The notes below the pieces were generated by a model. It had not been told where the DNA came from and did no database searches. It saw only the letters and a program-made list of their open reading frames with translations. 64,000 nucleotides of DNA from Tupaia tana (taxonomy: Eukaryota; Chordata; Mammalia; Scandentia; Tupaiidae): positions 434,001 through 498,000 of the forward strand of contig JAKSZU010000131.1 in the NCBI GenBank assembly GCA_026018925.1, given 5' to 3'. The translations under genes were made by a program, and so were the position numbers. Shown here piece after piece: positions 35,601 through 46,080 of this stretch. How positions within the stretch are numbered: position 1 is the first letter of the stretch; every line of letters begins with the position of its first letter.

Positions 35601-38035
35601 AGACAGAGACCTCAGAGACACAGAGACAGAGATAGAAGGCCAGAGGGGCTCCCTACCACACTAGCTCTGCTTGCTGGAGGCTGAATTATGAGTAGAAAAT
35701 CTTCATTTCTCCTCTTCCCTGAAAAATCTAGTTCCCAGTAGCCATGAGGAGTCTGCTCAGAGAAGGGCTCAACTCTCCTGCTGGGAGGAAGAAGCAGAAG
35801 GGATTATTAAGAAAACAATAGGAGGACCTGGGAGCCAGAGAAAAACTTTGCCTTTAAAAAAGTCATAAAAAGGAAAAATTACCAAAAAAAAAATTAGGAG
35901 ACAGGAGCAGAGAGAGACAGACACCTCAGAGACACAGAGACAGAGATAGAAGGCCAGAGGGGCTCCCGCCCACACTAGCTCTGCTTGCTGGAGGCTGAAT
36001 TTTGAGTAGAAAATCTTCATTTCTCCTCTTCCCTGAAAAATCTAGTTCCCAGTAGCCATGAGGAGTCTGCTCAGAGAAGGGCTCAACTCTCCTGCCAGGG
36101 AGGAAGAAGCAGAAGGGATTATTAACAAAACAATAGGAGGAGCTGGGAGTCAGAGAAAACCTTTGCCTTTAAAAAAGTCGTAAAAAGGAAAAATTACCAA
36201 AAAAAAATTAGGAGACAGGAGCAGAGAGAGACAGAGACCTCAGAGACACAGAGACAGAGATAGAAGGCCAGAGGGGCTTCCTACCACACTAGCTCTGCTT
36301 GCTGGAGGCTGAATTTTGAGTAGAAAATCTTCATTTCTCCTGTTCCCTGAAATATCTAGTTCCCAGTAGCCATGAGGAGTCTGCTCAGAGAAGGGCTCAA
36401 CTCTCCTGCCTGGGAGGAAGAAGCAGAAGGGATTATTAACAAAACAATAGGAGGAGCTGGGAGCCAGAGAAAAACTTTGCCTTTAAAAAAATCGTAAAAA
36501 GGAAAAATTAACAAAAAAAATGAGGAGACAGGAGCAGAGAGAGACAGAGACCTCAGAGACACAGAGACAGAGATAGAAGGCCAGAGGGGCTCCCTACCAC
36601 ACTCGCTCTGCTTGCTGGAGGCTGAATTAGGAGTAGAAAATCTTCATTTCTCCTGTTCCCTGAAAAATCAAGTTCCCAGTAGCCATGAGGAATCTGCTCA
36701 GAGTAGGGCTCAACTCTCCTGCCTGGGAGGAAGAAGCAGAAGGGATTATTAACAAAACAGTAGGAGGAGCTGGGAGCCACAGAAAAACTTTGCCTTTAAA
36801 AAAATCGTAAATAGGAAAAATTACCAAAAAAAAAAATGGAGAGACAGGAGCAAAGAGAGACAGAGACCTCAGAGACACAGAGACAGAGATAGAAGGCCAG
36901 AGGGGCTCCCTACCACACTAGCTCTGCTTGCTGGAGGCTGAATTATGAGTAGAAAATCTTCATTTCTCCTCTTCCCTGAAAAATCTAGTTCCCAGTAGCC
37001 ATGAGGAGTCTGCTCAGAGAAGGGCTCAACTCTCCTGCTGGGAGGAAGAAGCAGAAGGGATTATTAACAAAACAATAGGAGGACCTGGGAGCCAGAGAAA
37101 AACTTTGCCTTTAAAAAAGTCATAAAAAGGAAAAATTACCAAAAAAAAAAATTAGGAGACAGGAACAGAGAGAGACAGACACCTCAGAGACACAGAGACA
37201 GAGATAGAAGGCCAGAGGGGCTCCCGACCACACTAGCTCTGCTTGCTGGAGGCTGAATTTTGAGTAGAAAATATTCATTTCTCCTCTTCCGTGAAAAATC
37301 TAGTTCCCAGTAGCCATGAGGAGTCTGCTCAGAGAAGGGCTCAACTCTCCTGCCAGGGAGGAAGAAGCAGAAGGGATTATTAACAAAACAATAGGAGGAG
37401 CTGGGAGTCAGAGAAAACCTTTGCCTTTAAAAAAGTCGTAAAAAGGAAAAATTACCAAAAAAAAATTGGGAGACAGGAGCAGAGAGAGACAGAGACCTCA
37501 GAGACACAGAGACAGAGATAGAAGGCCAGAGGGGCTACCTACCACATTAGCTCTGCTTGCTGGAGGCTGAATTATGAGTAGAAAATCTTCATTTCTCCTG
37601 TTCCCTGAAAAATATAGTTCCCAGTAGCCATGAGGAGTCTGCTCAGAGAAGGGCTCAACTCTCCTGCCTGGGAGGAAGAAGCAGAAGGGATTATTAACAA
37701 AACAATAGGAGGAGCTGGGAGCCAGAGAAAAACTTTGCCTTTAAAAATGTCGTAAAAAGGAAAAATTATCAAAAAAATGAGGAGACAGGAGCAAAGAGAG
37801 ACAGAGACCTCAGAGACACAGAGACAGAGATAGAAGGCCAGAGGGGCTCCCTACCACACTAGCTCTGCTTGCTGGAGGCTGAATTATGAGTAGAAAATCT
37901 TCATTTCTCCTCTTCCCTGAAAAATCTAGTTCCCAGTAGCCATGAGGAGTCTGCTCAGAGAAGGGCTCAACTCTCCTGCTGGGAGGAAGAAGCAGAAGGG
38001 ATTATTAAGAAAACAATAGGAGGACCTGGGAGCCA
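32691..38035 (+). repeat. 17-unit duplicated block C2 (period 5344-5350)
   Basis: The second copy of C1. The switch point is between about 32680 and 32702, inside a hybrid unit that starts as T4 (TTAAGAAAACAATAGG) and continues as a GAGCTGGGAGCC, CGTAAAAAGG unit. Offsets shrink from 5350 to 5344 along the block through small A-run differences. Confidence 0.83.
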
Positions 38036-38219
38036 GAGAAAAACTTTGCCTTTAAAAAAGTCATAAAAAGGAAAAATTACCAAAAAAAAAATTAGGACAC
38101 AGGAACAGAGAGAGACAGACACCTCAGAGACACAGAGACAGAGATAGAAGGCCAGAGGGGCTCCCGACTACACTAGCTCTGCTTGCTGGAGCCTGAATTT
38201 TGAGTAGAAAATCTTCATT

Positions 38220-40360
38220 TCTCCTGTTCCCTGAAAAATCTAGTTCCCAGTAGCCATGAGGAGACTGCTCAGAGAAGGGCTCAACTCTCCTGCCTGGGAG
38301 GAAGAAGCAGAAGGGATTATTAACAAAACAATAGGAGGAGCTGGGAGCCAGAGAAAAACTTTGCCTTTAAAAAAATCGTAAAAAGGAAAAATTACCAAAA
38401 AACAAAAAATGAGGAGACAGGAGCAGAGAGAGACAGAGACCTCAGAAACTCAGAGACAGAGATAGAAGGCCAGAGGGGCTCCCTACCACACTAGCTCTGT
38501 TTGCTGAGGCTGAATTATGAGTAGAAAATCTACATTTCTCCTGTTTCCTGAAAAATCTAGTTCCCAGTAGCCATGAGGAGTCTGCTCAGAGAAGGGCTCA
38601 ACTCTCCTGCCTGGGAGGAAGAAGCAGAAGCGATTATTAACAAAACAGTAGGAGGAGCTGGGAGCCACAGAAAAACTTTGCCTTTAAAAAAATCGTAAAA
38701 AGGAAAAATTACCAAAAAAAAAATGAGGAGACAGAAGCAGAGAGGGACAGAGACATCAGAGACACAGAGACAGAGATAGAAGGCCAGAGGGGCTCCCTAC
38801 CACACTAGCTCTGCTTGCTGGAGGCTGAATTATGAGTAGAAAATCTTCATTTCTCCTGATCCCTGAAAAATCTAGTTCCCAGTAGCCATGAGGAGTCTGC
38901 TCAGAGAAGGGCTCAACTCTCCTGCCTGGGAGGAAGAAGCAGAAGGGATTATTAACAAAACAATAGGAGGAGCTGGGAGCCAGAGAAAACTTTGCCTTTA
39001 AAAAAGTCATAAAAAGGAAAAATTACCAAAAAAAATGAGGAGACAGGAGCAGAGAGAGACAGAGACCTCAGAGACACAGAGACAGATATAGAAGGCCAGA
39101 GGGGCTCCCTACCACACTAGCTCTGCTTGCTGGAGGCTGAATTATGAGTAGAAAATCTTCATTTCTCCTGTTCCCTGAAAAATCTAGTTCCCAGTAGCCA
39201 TGAGGAGTCTGCTCAGAAAAGGGCTCAACTATCATGCCAGGGAGGAAGAAGCAGAAGGGATTATTAACAAAACAATAGGAGGAGCTGGGAGCCAGAGAAA
39301 AACTTTGCCTTTAAAAAAATCGTAAAAAGGAAAAATTACCAAAAAAAAAAATTGAGGAGACAGGAGCAGAGAGAGTCAGAGATCTCAGAGACACAGAGGC
39401 AGAGATAGAAGACCAGAGGGGCTCCCTACCACACTTGCTCTGTTTGCTGGAGGCTGAATTATGAGTAGAGAATCTTCATTTCTCCTGTTCCATGAAAAAT
39501 CTAGTTCACAGTAGCCATGAGGAGTCTGCTCAGAGAAGGGCTCAACTCTCCTGCATGGGAGGAAGAAGCAGAAGGGATTATTAACAAAACAATAGGAGGA
39601 GCTGGGAGAAAGAGAAAAACTTTGCCTTTAAAAAAGTCGTAAAAAGGAAAAATTACCAAAAAAAAAATGAGGAGACAGGAGCAGAGAGAGACAGACACCT
39701 CAGCGACACAGAGACAGAGATAGAAGGCCAGAGGGGCTCCCTACCACACTAGCTCTGCTTGCTGGAGGCTGAATTATGAGTAGAAAATCTTCATTTCTCC
39801 TGTTCCCTGAAAAATCTAGTTCTCAGTAGCCATGAGGAGTCTGCTCAGAGAAGGGCTCAACTCTCCTGCCTGGGAGGAAGAAGCAGAAGGGATTATTAAC
39901 AAAACAATAGGAGGAGCTGGGAGCCAGAGAAAAACTTTGCCTTTAAAAAAGTCATAAAAAGGAAAAATTACCAAAATAGAAAATGAGGAGACAGGAGCAG
40001 AGAGAGACAGAGACCTCAGAGACACAGAGACAGAGATAGAAGGCCAGAGGGGATCCCTACCACACTAGCTCTGCTTGCTGGAGGCTGAATTATGAGTAGA
40101 AAATCTTCATTTCTCCTCTTCCCTGAAAAATCTAGTTCCCAGTAGCCATGAGGAGTCTGCTCAGAGAAGGGCTCAACTCTTCTGCCTGGGAGGAAGAATC
40201 AGAAGGGATTATTAACAAAACAATAGGAGGAGCTGGGAGCCAGAGAAAAACTTTGCCTTTAAAAAAGTCGTAAAAAGGAAAAATTACCAAAAAAAAATGA
40301 GGAGACAGGAGCAGAGAGAGACAGAGACCTCAGAGACACAGAGACAGAGATAGAAGGCCA
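38220..40360 (+). repeat. Partial third copy of block C (offset ~5030, one unit fewer)
   Basis: This stretch matches 33190-35330 at an offset of 5030-5031 bp: T1 33489/38519, CAGCGACACAG about 34671/39702 and AGGGGATCCC about 35019/40051. It starts in a hybrid unit (GAGCCTGAATTTTGAGTAG joined to AAAATCTAG, 38202-38239) and ends where 40361 reads CCAGAAGGGCTCCC instead of the T2 sequence found at 35331. The 16-unit rather than 17-unit offset shows that block length is not fixed. Confidence 0.8.
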
Positions 40361-41202
40361 GAAGGGCTCCCTACCACACTAGCTCTGCTTGTTGGAGGCT
40401 GAATTATGAGTAGAAAATCTTCATTTCTCCTGTTCCCTGAAATATCTAGTTCCCAGGAGCCATGAGGAGTCTGCTCAGAGAAGGGCTCAACTCTCCTGCC
40501 TGGGAGGAAGAAGCAGAAGGGATTATTAACAAAACAATAGGAGGAGCTGGGAGCCAGAGAAAAACTTTGCCTTTAAAAAAATCGTAAAAAGGAAAAATTA
40601 ACAAAAAAAAATGATGAGACAGGAGCAGAGAGAGACAGAGACCTCAGAGACACAGAGACAGAGATAGAAGGCCAGAGGGGCTCCCTACCACACTCGCTCT
40701 GCTTGCTGGAGGCTGAATTATGAGTAGAAAATCTTCATTTCTCCTGTTCCCTGAAAAATCAAGTTCCCAGTAGCCATGAGGAATCTGCTCAGAGTAGGGC
40801 TCAACTCTACTGCCTGGGAGGAAGAAGCAGAAGGGATTATTAACAAAACAGTAGGAGGAGCTGGGAGCCACAGAAAAACTTTGCCTTTAAAAAAATCGTA
40901 AATAGGAAAAATTACCAAAAAAAAAATGGAGAGACAGGAGCAAAGAGAGACAGAGACCTCAGAGACACAGAGACAGAGATAGAAGGCCAGAGGGGCTCCC
41001 TACCACACTAGCTCTGCTTGCTGGAGGCTGAATTATGAGTAGAAAATCTTCATTTCTCCTCTTCCCTGAAAAATCTAGTTCCCAGTAGCCATGAGGAGTC
41101 TGCTCAGAGAAGGGCTCAACTCTCCTGCTGGGAGGAAGAAGCAGAAGGGATTATTAACAAAACAATAGGAGGACCTGGGAGCCAGAGAAAAACTTTGCCT
41201 TT

Positions 41203-41220
41203 AAAAAAGTCATAAAAAGG
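41203..41220 (+). repeat. SINE target-site duplication, left copy
   Basis: An 18-bp direct repeat, AAAAAAGTCATAAAAAGG, that flanks the SINE and is repeated exactly at 41500-41517. It is the ordinary satellite sequence of a T4 unit. The two bases before it are TT, which gives the TT|AAAA target of L1-type endonucleases. Confidence 0.9.
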
Positions 41221-41232
41221 GGAACCAGCAGT

Positions 41233-41243
41233 TAGCGTAATGG
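41233..41243 (+). promoter_or_regulatory. Pol III A box of the SINE
   Basis: TAGCGTAATGG fits the A-box consensus TRGYNNARNGG at every fixed position. It lies 13 bp from the SINE start, the usual place in a tRNA-derived head. Confidence 0.8.
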
Positions 41244-41275
41244 CTATGTCGCTGGACTCCCACGTAGTCGACCGC

Positions 41276-41286
41276 GGTTCGCGTCC
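41276..41286 (+). promoter_or_regulatory. Pol III B box of the SINE
   Basis: GGTTCGCGTCC fits the B-box GGTTCGANTCC with one mismatch (C for A at the seventh base). Spacing to the A box is 32 bp, within the normal range for a tRNA-type promoter. Confidence 0.8.
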
Positions 41287-41382
41287 TGGACCCGGTGGCT
41301 TACAACTCACGCCGGGCGCGTGTGCGTGCGTGCCCAAGATCCCGAGAGGAGAATGGAGGAGAAGGGATTGCGGCGTGACCAT

Positions 41383-41395
41383 CCCCCCTGGGGGG
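41383..41395 (+). other. C6-T-G6 palindrome in the SINE body
   Basis: Six C, one T, then six G. It sits between the CpG-rich middle and the pyrimidine-rich stretch. It could mark a junction between SINE modules or a short RNA hairpin; the role is unknown. Confidence 0.55.
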
Positions 41396-41398
41396 TGA

Positions 41399-41436
41399 TT
41401 TCTCGCTTTCTGTCTCTATGTGTCTCTCTCTGTCTG
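41399..41436 (+). other. Pyrimidine-rich stretch of the SINE
   Basis: A TCTCTG-rich tract before the tail region. Pyrimidine-rich tracts ahead of the tail are known from several mammalian tRNA-derived SINE families, for example in carnivores and lagomorphs. This resemblance is in style only; the head sequence does not match the ones I know. Confidence 0.6.
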
Positions 41437-41471
41437 GCGAGCGCACGCGCCCTATAGCGAAAAAACCTCTC

Positions 41472-41472
<1 letters not shown>

Positions 41473-41499
<27 letters not shown>
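41473..41499 (+). other. Poly(A) tail of the SINE
   Basis: An unbroken A-run spans 41473-41505 (33 bases). The last six belong to the right target-site duplication, which leaves about 27 A as the tail. Its purity suggests recent insertion or selection of a young copy. Confidence 0.88.
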
Positions 41500-41508
<9 letters not shown>

Positions 41509-41517
41509 ATAAAAAGG
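41500..41517 (+). repeat. SINE target-site duplication, right copy
   Basis: An exact copy of 41203-41220. Removing the SINE and one copy restores a normal satellite unit, and the uninterrupted paralogous site can be read at about 37123-37140. Confidence 0.9.
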
Positions 41518-42924
41518 AAAAATTACCAAAAAAAAAATTAGGAGACAGGAGCAGAGAGAGACAGACACCTCAGAGACACAGAGACAGAGATAGAAGGCCA
41601 GAGGGGCTCCCGACCACACTAGCTCTGCTTGCTGGAGGCTGAATTTTGAGTAGAAAATCTTCATTTCTCCTGTTCCCTGAAAAATCTAGTTCCCAGTAGC
41701 CATGAGGAGTCTGCTCAGAGAAGGGCTCAACTCTCCTGCCAGGGAGGAAGAAGCAGAAGGGATTATTAACAAAACAATAGGAGGAGCTGGGAGTCAGAGA
41801 AAACCTTTGCCTTTAAAAAAGTCGTAAAAAGGAAAAATTACCAAAAAAAAATTGGGAGACAGGAGCAGAGAGAGACAGAGACCTCAGAGACACAGAGACA
41901 GAGATAGAAGGCCAGAGGGGCTACCTACCACATTAGCTCTGCTTGCTGGAGGCTGAATTATGAGTAGAAAATCTTCATTTCTCCTGTTCCCTGAAAAATA
42001 TAGTTCCCAGTAGCCATGAGGAGTCTGCTCTGAGAAGGGCTCAACTCTCCTGCCTGGGAGGAAGAAGCAGAAGGGATTATTAACAAAACAATAGGAGGAG
42101 CTGGGAGCCAGAGAAAAACTTTGCCTTTAAAAATGTCGTAAAAAGGAAAAATTATCAAAAAAAATGAGGAGACAGGAGCATAGAGAGACAGAGACCTCAG
42201 AGACACAGAGACAGAGATAGAAGGCCAGAGGGGCTACCTACCACACTAGCTCTGCTTGCTGGAGGCTGAATTATGAGTAGAAAATCTTCATTTCTCCTGT
42301 TCCCTGAAAAATCTAGTTCCCAGTAGCCATGAGGAGACTGCTCAGAGAAGGGCTCAACTCTCCTGCCTGGGAGGAAGAAGCAGAAGGGATTATTAACAAA
42401 ACAATAGGAGGAGCTGGGAGCCAGAGAAAAACTTTGCCTTTAAAAAAATCGTAAAAAGGAAATATTACCAAAAAACAAAAAATGAGGAGACAGGAGCAGA
42501 GAGAGACAGAGACCTCAGAGACACAGAGACAGAGATAGAAGGCCAGAGGGGCTCCCTACCACACTAGCTCTGCTTGCTGGAGGCGGAATTATGAGTAGAA
42601 AATCTTCATTTCTCCTGTTCCCTGAAAAATCTAGTTCCCAGTAGCCATGAGGAGACTGCTCAGAGAAGGGCTCAACTCTCCTGCCTGGGAGGAAGAAGCA
42701 GAAGGGATTATTAACAAAACAATAGGAGGAGCTGGGAGCCAGAGAAAAACTTTGCCTTTAAAAAAGTCGTAAAAAGGAAAAATTACCAAAAAACAAAAAA
42801 TGAGGAGACAGGAGCAGAGAGAGACAGAGACCTCAGAGACACAGAGACAGAGATAGAAGGCCAGAGGGGCTCCCTACCACACTAGCTCTGCTTGCTGGAG
42901 GCTGAATTATGAGTAGAAAATCTT

Positions 42925-45900
42925 CATTTCTCCTGTTCCCTGAAAAATCTAGTTCCCAGTAGCCATGAGGAGTCTGCTCAGAGAAGGGCTCAACTCTCCT
43001 CCTGGGAGGAAGAATCAGAAGGGATTATTAACAAAACAATAGGAGGAGCTGGGAGCCAGAGAAAAATTTTGGCTTTAAAAAAGTCGTAAAAAGGAAAAAT
43101 TACAAAAAAAAAAAAGTGAGGAGACAGGAGCAGAGAGAGTCAGAGACCTCAGAGACACAGAGGCAGAGATAGAAGACCAGAGGGGCTCCCTACCACACAA
43201 GCTCTGCTTGCTGGAGGCTGAATTATGAGTAGAGAATCTTCATTTCTCCTGTTCCCTGAAAAATTTAGTTCACAGTAGCCATGAGGAGTCTGCTCAGAGA
43301 AGGGCTCAACTCTCCTGCCTGGGAGGAAGAAGCATAAGGGATTATTAACAAAACAATAGGAGGAGCTGGGAGCCAGAGAAAAACTTTGCCTTTAAAGAAG
43401 TCGTAAAAAGGAAAAATTACCAAAAATAAAATGAGGAGACAGGAGCAGAGAGAGACAGAGACCTCAGAGACACAGAGACAGAGATAGAAGGCCAGAGGGG
43501 CTCCCAACCACACTAGCTCTGCTTGCTGGAGGCTGAATTATGAGTAGAAAATCTTCATTTCTCCTGTTCCCTGAAAAATCTAGTTCCCAGTAGCCATGAG
43601 GAGTCTGCTCAGAGAAGGGCTCAACTCTCCTGCCTGGGAGGAAGAAGCAGAAGGGATTATTAACAAAACAATAGGAGGAGCTGGGAGCCAGAGAAAAACT
43701 TTGCCTTTAAAAAAATCGTAAAAAGGAAAAATTACCAAAAAAAAATAAAATGAGGAGACAGGAGCAGAGAGAGACAGATACCTCAGAGACACAGAGACAG
43801 AGATAGAAGGCCAGAGGGGCTCTCTAGCACACTAGCTCTGCTTGCTGGAGGCTGAATTATGAGTAGAAAATCTTCATTTCTCCTGTTCCCTGAAAAATCT
43901 AGTTCCCAGTAGCCATGAGGAGTCTGCTCAGAGAAGGGCTAAACTCTCCTGCCTGGGAGGAAGAAGCAGAAGGGATTATTAACAAAACAATAGGAGGAGC
44001 TGGGAGCCAGAGAAATACTTTGCCTTTAAAAAAGTCATAAAAAGGAAAAATTACCAAAAAAGAAAATGAGGAGACAGGAGCAGAGAGAGACAGAGACCTC
44101 AGAGACACAGAGACAGAGATAGAAAGCCAGAGGGGATCCCTACCACACTAGCTCTGCTTGCTGTAGGCTGAATTATGAGTAGAAAATCTTCATTTCTCCT
44201 CTTCCCTGAAAAATCTAGTTCCCAGTAGCCATGAGGAGTCTGCTCAGAGAAGGGCTCAACTCTCCTGCCTGGGAAGAAGAAGCAGAAGGGATTATTAACA
44301 AAACAATAGGAGGAGCTGGGAGCCAGAGAAAAACTTTGCCTTTAAAAAAGTCATAAAAAGGAAAAATTACCAAAAAAAAAATTAGGAGACAGGAGCAGAG
44401 AGAGACAGACACCTCAGAGACACAGAGACAGAGATAGAAGGCCAGAGGGGCTCCCGACCACACTAGCTCTGCTTGCTGGAGGCTGAATTATGAGTAGAAA
44501 ATCTTCATTTCTCCTCTTCCCTGAAAAATCTAGTTCCCAGTAGCCATGAGGAGTCTGCTCAGAGAAGGGCTCAACTCTCCTGCCAGGGAGGAAGAAGCAG
44601 AAGGGATTATTAACAAAACAATAGGAGGAGCTGGGAGTCAGAGAAAACCTTTGCCTTTAAAAAAGTCGTAAAAAGGAAAAATTACCAAAAAAAAATTAGG
44701 AGACAGGAGCAGAGAGAGACAGAGACCTCAGAGACACAGAGACAGAGATAGAAGGCCAGAGGGGATCCCTACCACACTAGCTCTGCTTGCTGAAGGCTGA
44801 ATTATGAGTAGAAAATCTTCATTTCTCCTCTTCCCTGAAAAATCTAGTTCCCAGTAGCCATGAGGAGTCTGCTCAGAGAAGGGCTCAACTCTCCTGCCTG
44901 GGAGGAAGAAGCAGAAGGGATTATTAACAAAACAATAGGAGGAGCTGGGAGCCAGTCAAAAACTTTGCCTTTAAAAAAGTCGTAAAAAGGAAAAATTACC
45001 AAAAAAAAAATGAGGAGACAGGAGCAGAGAGAGACAGAGACCTCAGAGACACAGAGACAGAGATAGAAGGCCAGAGGGGCTCCCTACCACACTAGCTCTG
45101 CTTGCTGGAGGCTGAATTATGAGTAGAAAATCTTCATTTCTCCTGTTCCCTGAAAAATCTAGTTCCCAGTAGCCATGAGGAGACTGCTCAGAGAAGGGCT
45201 CAACTCTCCTGCCTGGGAGGAAGAAGCAGAAGGGATTATTAACAAAACAATAGGAGGAGCTGGGAGCCAGAGAAAAACTTTGCCTTTAAAAAAATCGTAA
45301 AAAGGAAAAATTACCAAAAAACAAAAAATGAGGAGACAGGAGCAGAGAGAGACAGAGACCTCAGAAACACAGAGACAGAGATAGAAGGTCAGAGGGGCTC
45401 CCTAGCACACTAGCTCTGTTTGCTGAGGCTGAATTTTGAGTAGAAAATCTACATTTCTCCTGTTCCCTGAAAAATCTAGTTCCCAGTAGCCATGAGGAGT
45501 CTGCTCAGAGAAGGGCTCAACTCTCCTGCCTGGGAGGAAGAAGCAGAAGCGATTATTAACAAAACAGTAGGAGGAGCTGGGAGCCACAGAAAAACTTTGC
45601 CTTTAAAAAAATCGTAAAAAGGAAAAATTACCAAAAAAAAAATGAGGAGACAGAAGCAGAGAGGGACGGAGACATCAGAGACACAGAGACAGAGATAGAA
45701 GGCCAGAGGGGCTCCCTACCACACTAGCTCTGCTTGCTGGAGGCTGAATTATGAGTAGAAAATCTTCATTTCTCCTGTTCCCTGAAAAATCTAGTTCCCA
45801 GTAGCCATGAGGAGTCTGCTCAGAGAAGGGCTCAACTCTCCTGCCTGGGTGGAAGAAGCAGAAGGGATTATTAACAAAACAATAGGAGGAGCTGGGAGCC

Positions 45901-46080
45901 AGAGAAAACTTTGCCTTTAAAAAAGTCATAAAAAGGAAAAATTACCAAAAAAAAATGAGGAGACAGGAGCAGAGAGAGACAGAGACCTCAGAGACACAGA
46001 GACAGATATAAAAGGCCAGAGGGTCTCCCTACCACACTAGCTCTGCTTGCTGGAGGCTGAATTATGAGTAGAAAATCTTC
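42925..46080 (+). repeat. 10-unit duplicated block D1 (period ~3156)
   Basis: Landmarks recur 3155-3156 bp further on throughout: 43171/46327 (T6), 43265/46420, 43899/47055, 44215/47371 and 45438/48594 (T1). Rare shared changes include AAAAATTTAGTTC, GAAGCATAAGGG, GGGCTAAACTCTCC, AGAAATACTTTGCC, GCTGTAGGCTG and GCCAGTCAAAAAC. The copies differ at very few places, for example CTGGGTGG at about 45849 versus CTGGGAGG at about 49005. Confidence 0.88.

Larger units (their letters stand above)
1..41220 (+). repeat. Satellite array, left arm (about 131 units of ~314 bp)
   Basis: Uninterrupted head-to-tail copies of one unit of about 314 bp. Landmark spacing at the left end is 314, 314, 317 and 314 bp. 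All units lie in the same orientation, and no unique sequence longer than a few bases separates them. Units differ by scattered substitutions and by small indels, mostly in the A-run before ATGAGGAGACAGG and at the CTGCCTGGGAGG / CTGCTGGGAGG site. No gene, RNA or other insertion is visible in this stretch. I do not recognise the repeat family. A satellite of this size with higher-order order fits pericentromeric, centromeric or other heterochromatic DNA, but the location is inference. Confidence 0.97.
41221..41499 (+). mobile_element. tRNA-derived SINE with poly(A) tail
   Basis: A 279-bp insertion unrelated to the satellite. It has a tRNA-like head (about 41221-41292) with Pol III A and B boxes 32 bp apart, a CpG-rich middle (about 41293-41380), a C6-T-G6 palindrome, a pyrimidine-rich stretch and a long A-run. 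An exact 18-bp target-site duplication flanks it. Head, body, tail and TSD are the full layout of a SINE moved by LINE machinery, and a poly(A) tail with a TT|AAAA target fits an L1-type partner. The anticodon region (GGACTCCCACGTAG) is decayed; the head looks somewhat like tRNA-Arg, but I do not claim the parent. I do not recognise the family. The perfect TSD, long A-run and intact CpGs suggest a young insertion. Confidence 0.9.

Noticed and set aside
41221..41292. A functional tRNA gene
   Set aside because: A and B boxes are present, but the anticodon stem does not pair properly and the sequence continues into a SINE body, poly(A) and target-site duplication. It is a SINE head.
41399..41436. 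Homology between the SINE pyrimidine stretch and the GA-rich part of the satellite unit
   Set aside because: The reverse complement shares short words such as CAGAGAGAGACA with the unit, but both are low-complexity and the match does not extend. The insertion site is also elsewhere, in the A-tract.
41116..41664. Open frames running across the SINE (41116-41382, 41307-41510, 41418-41642, 41452-41664)
   Set aside because: They join satellite, SINE body and poly(A), giving homopolymer Phe or Lys runs. They are artefacts of the insertion.
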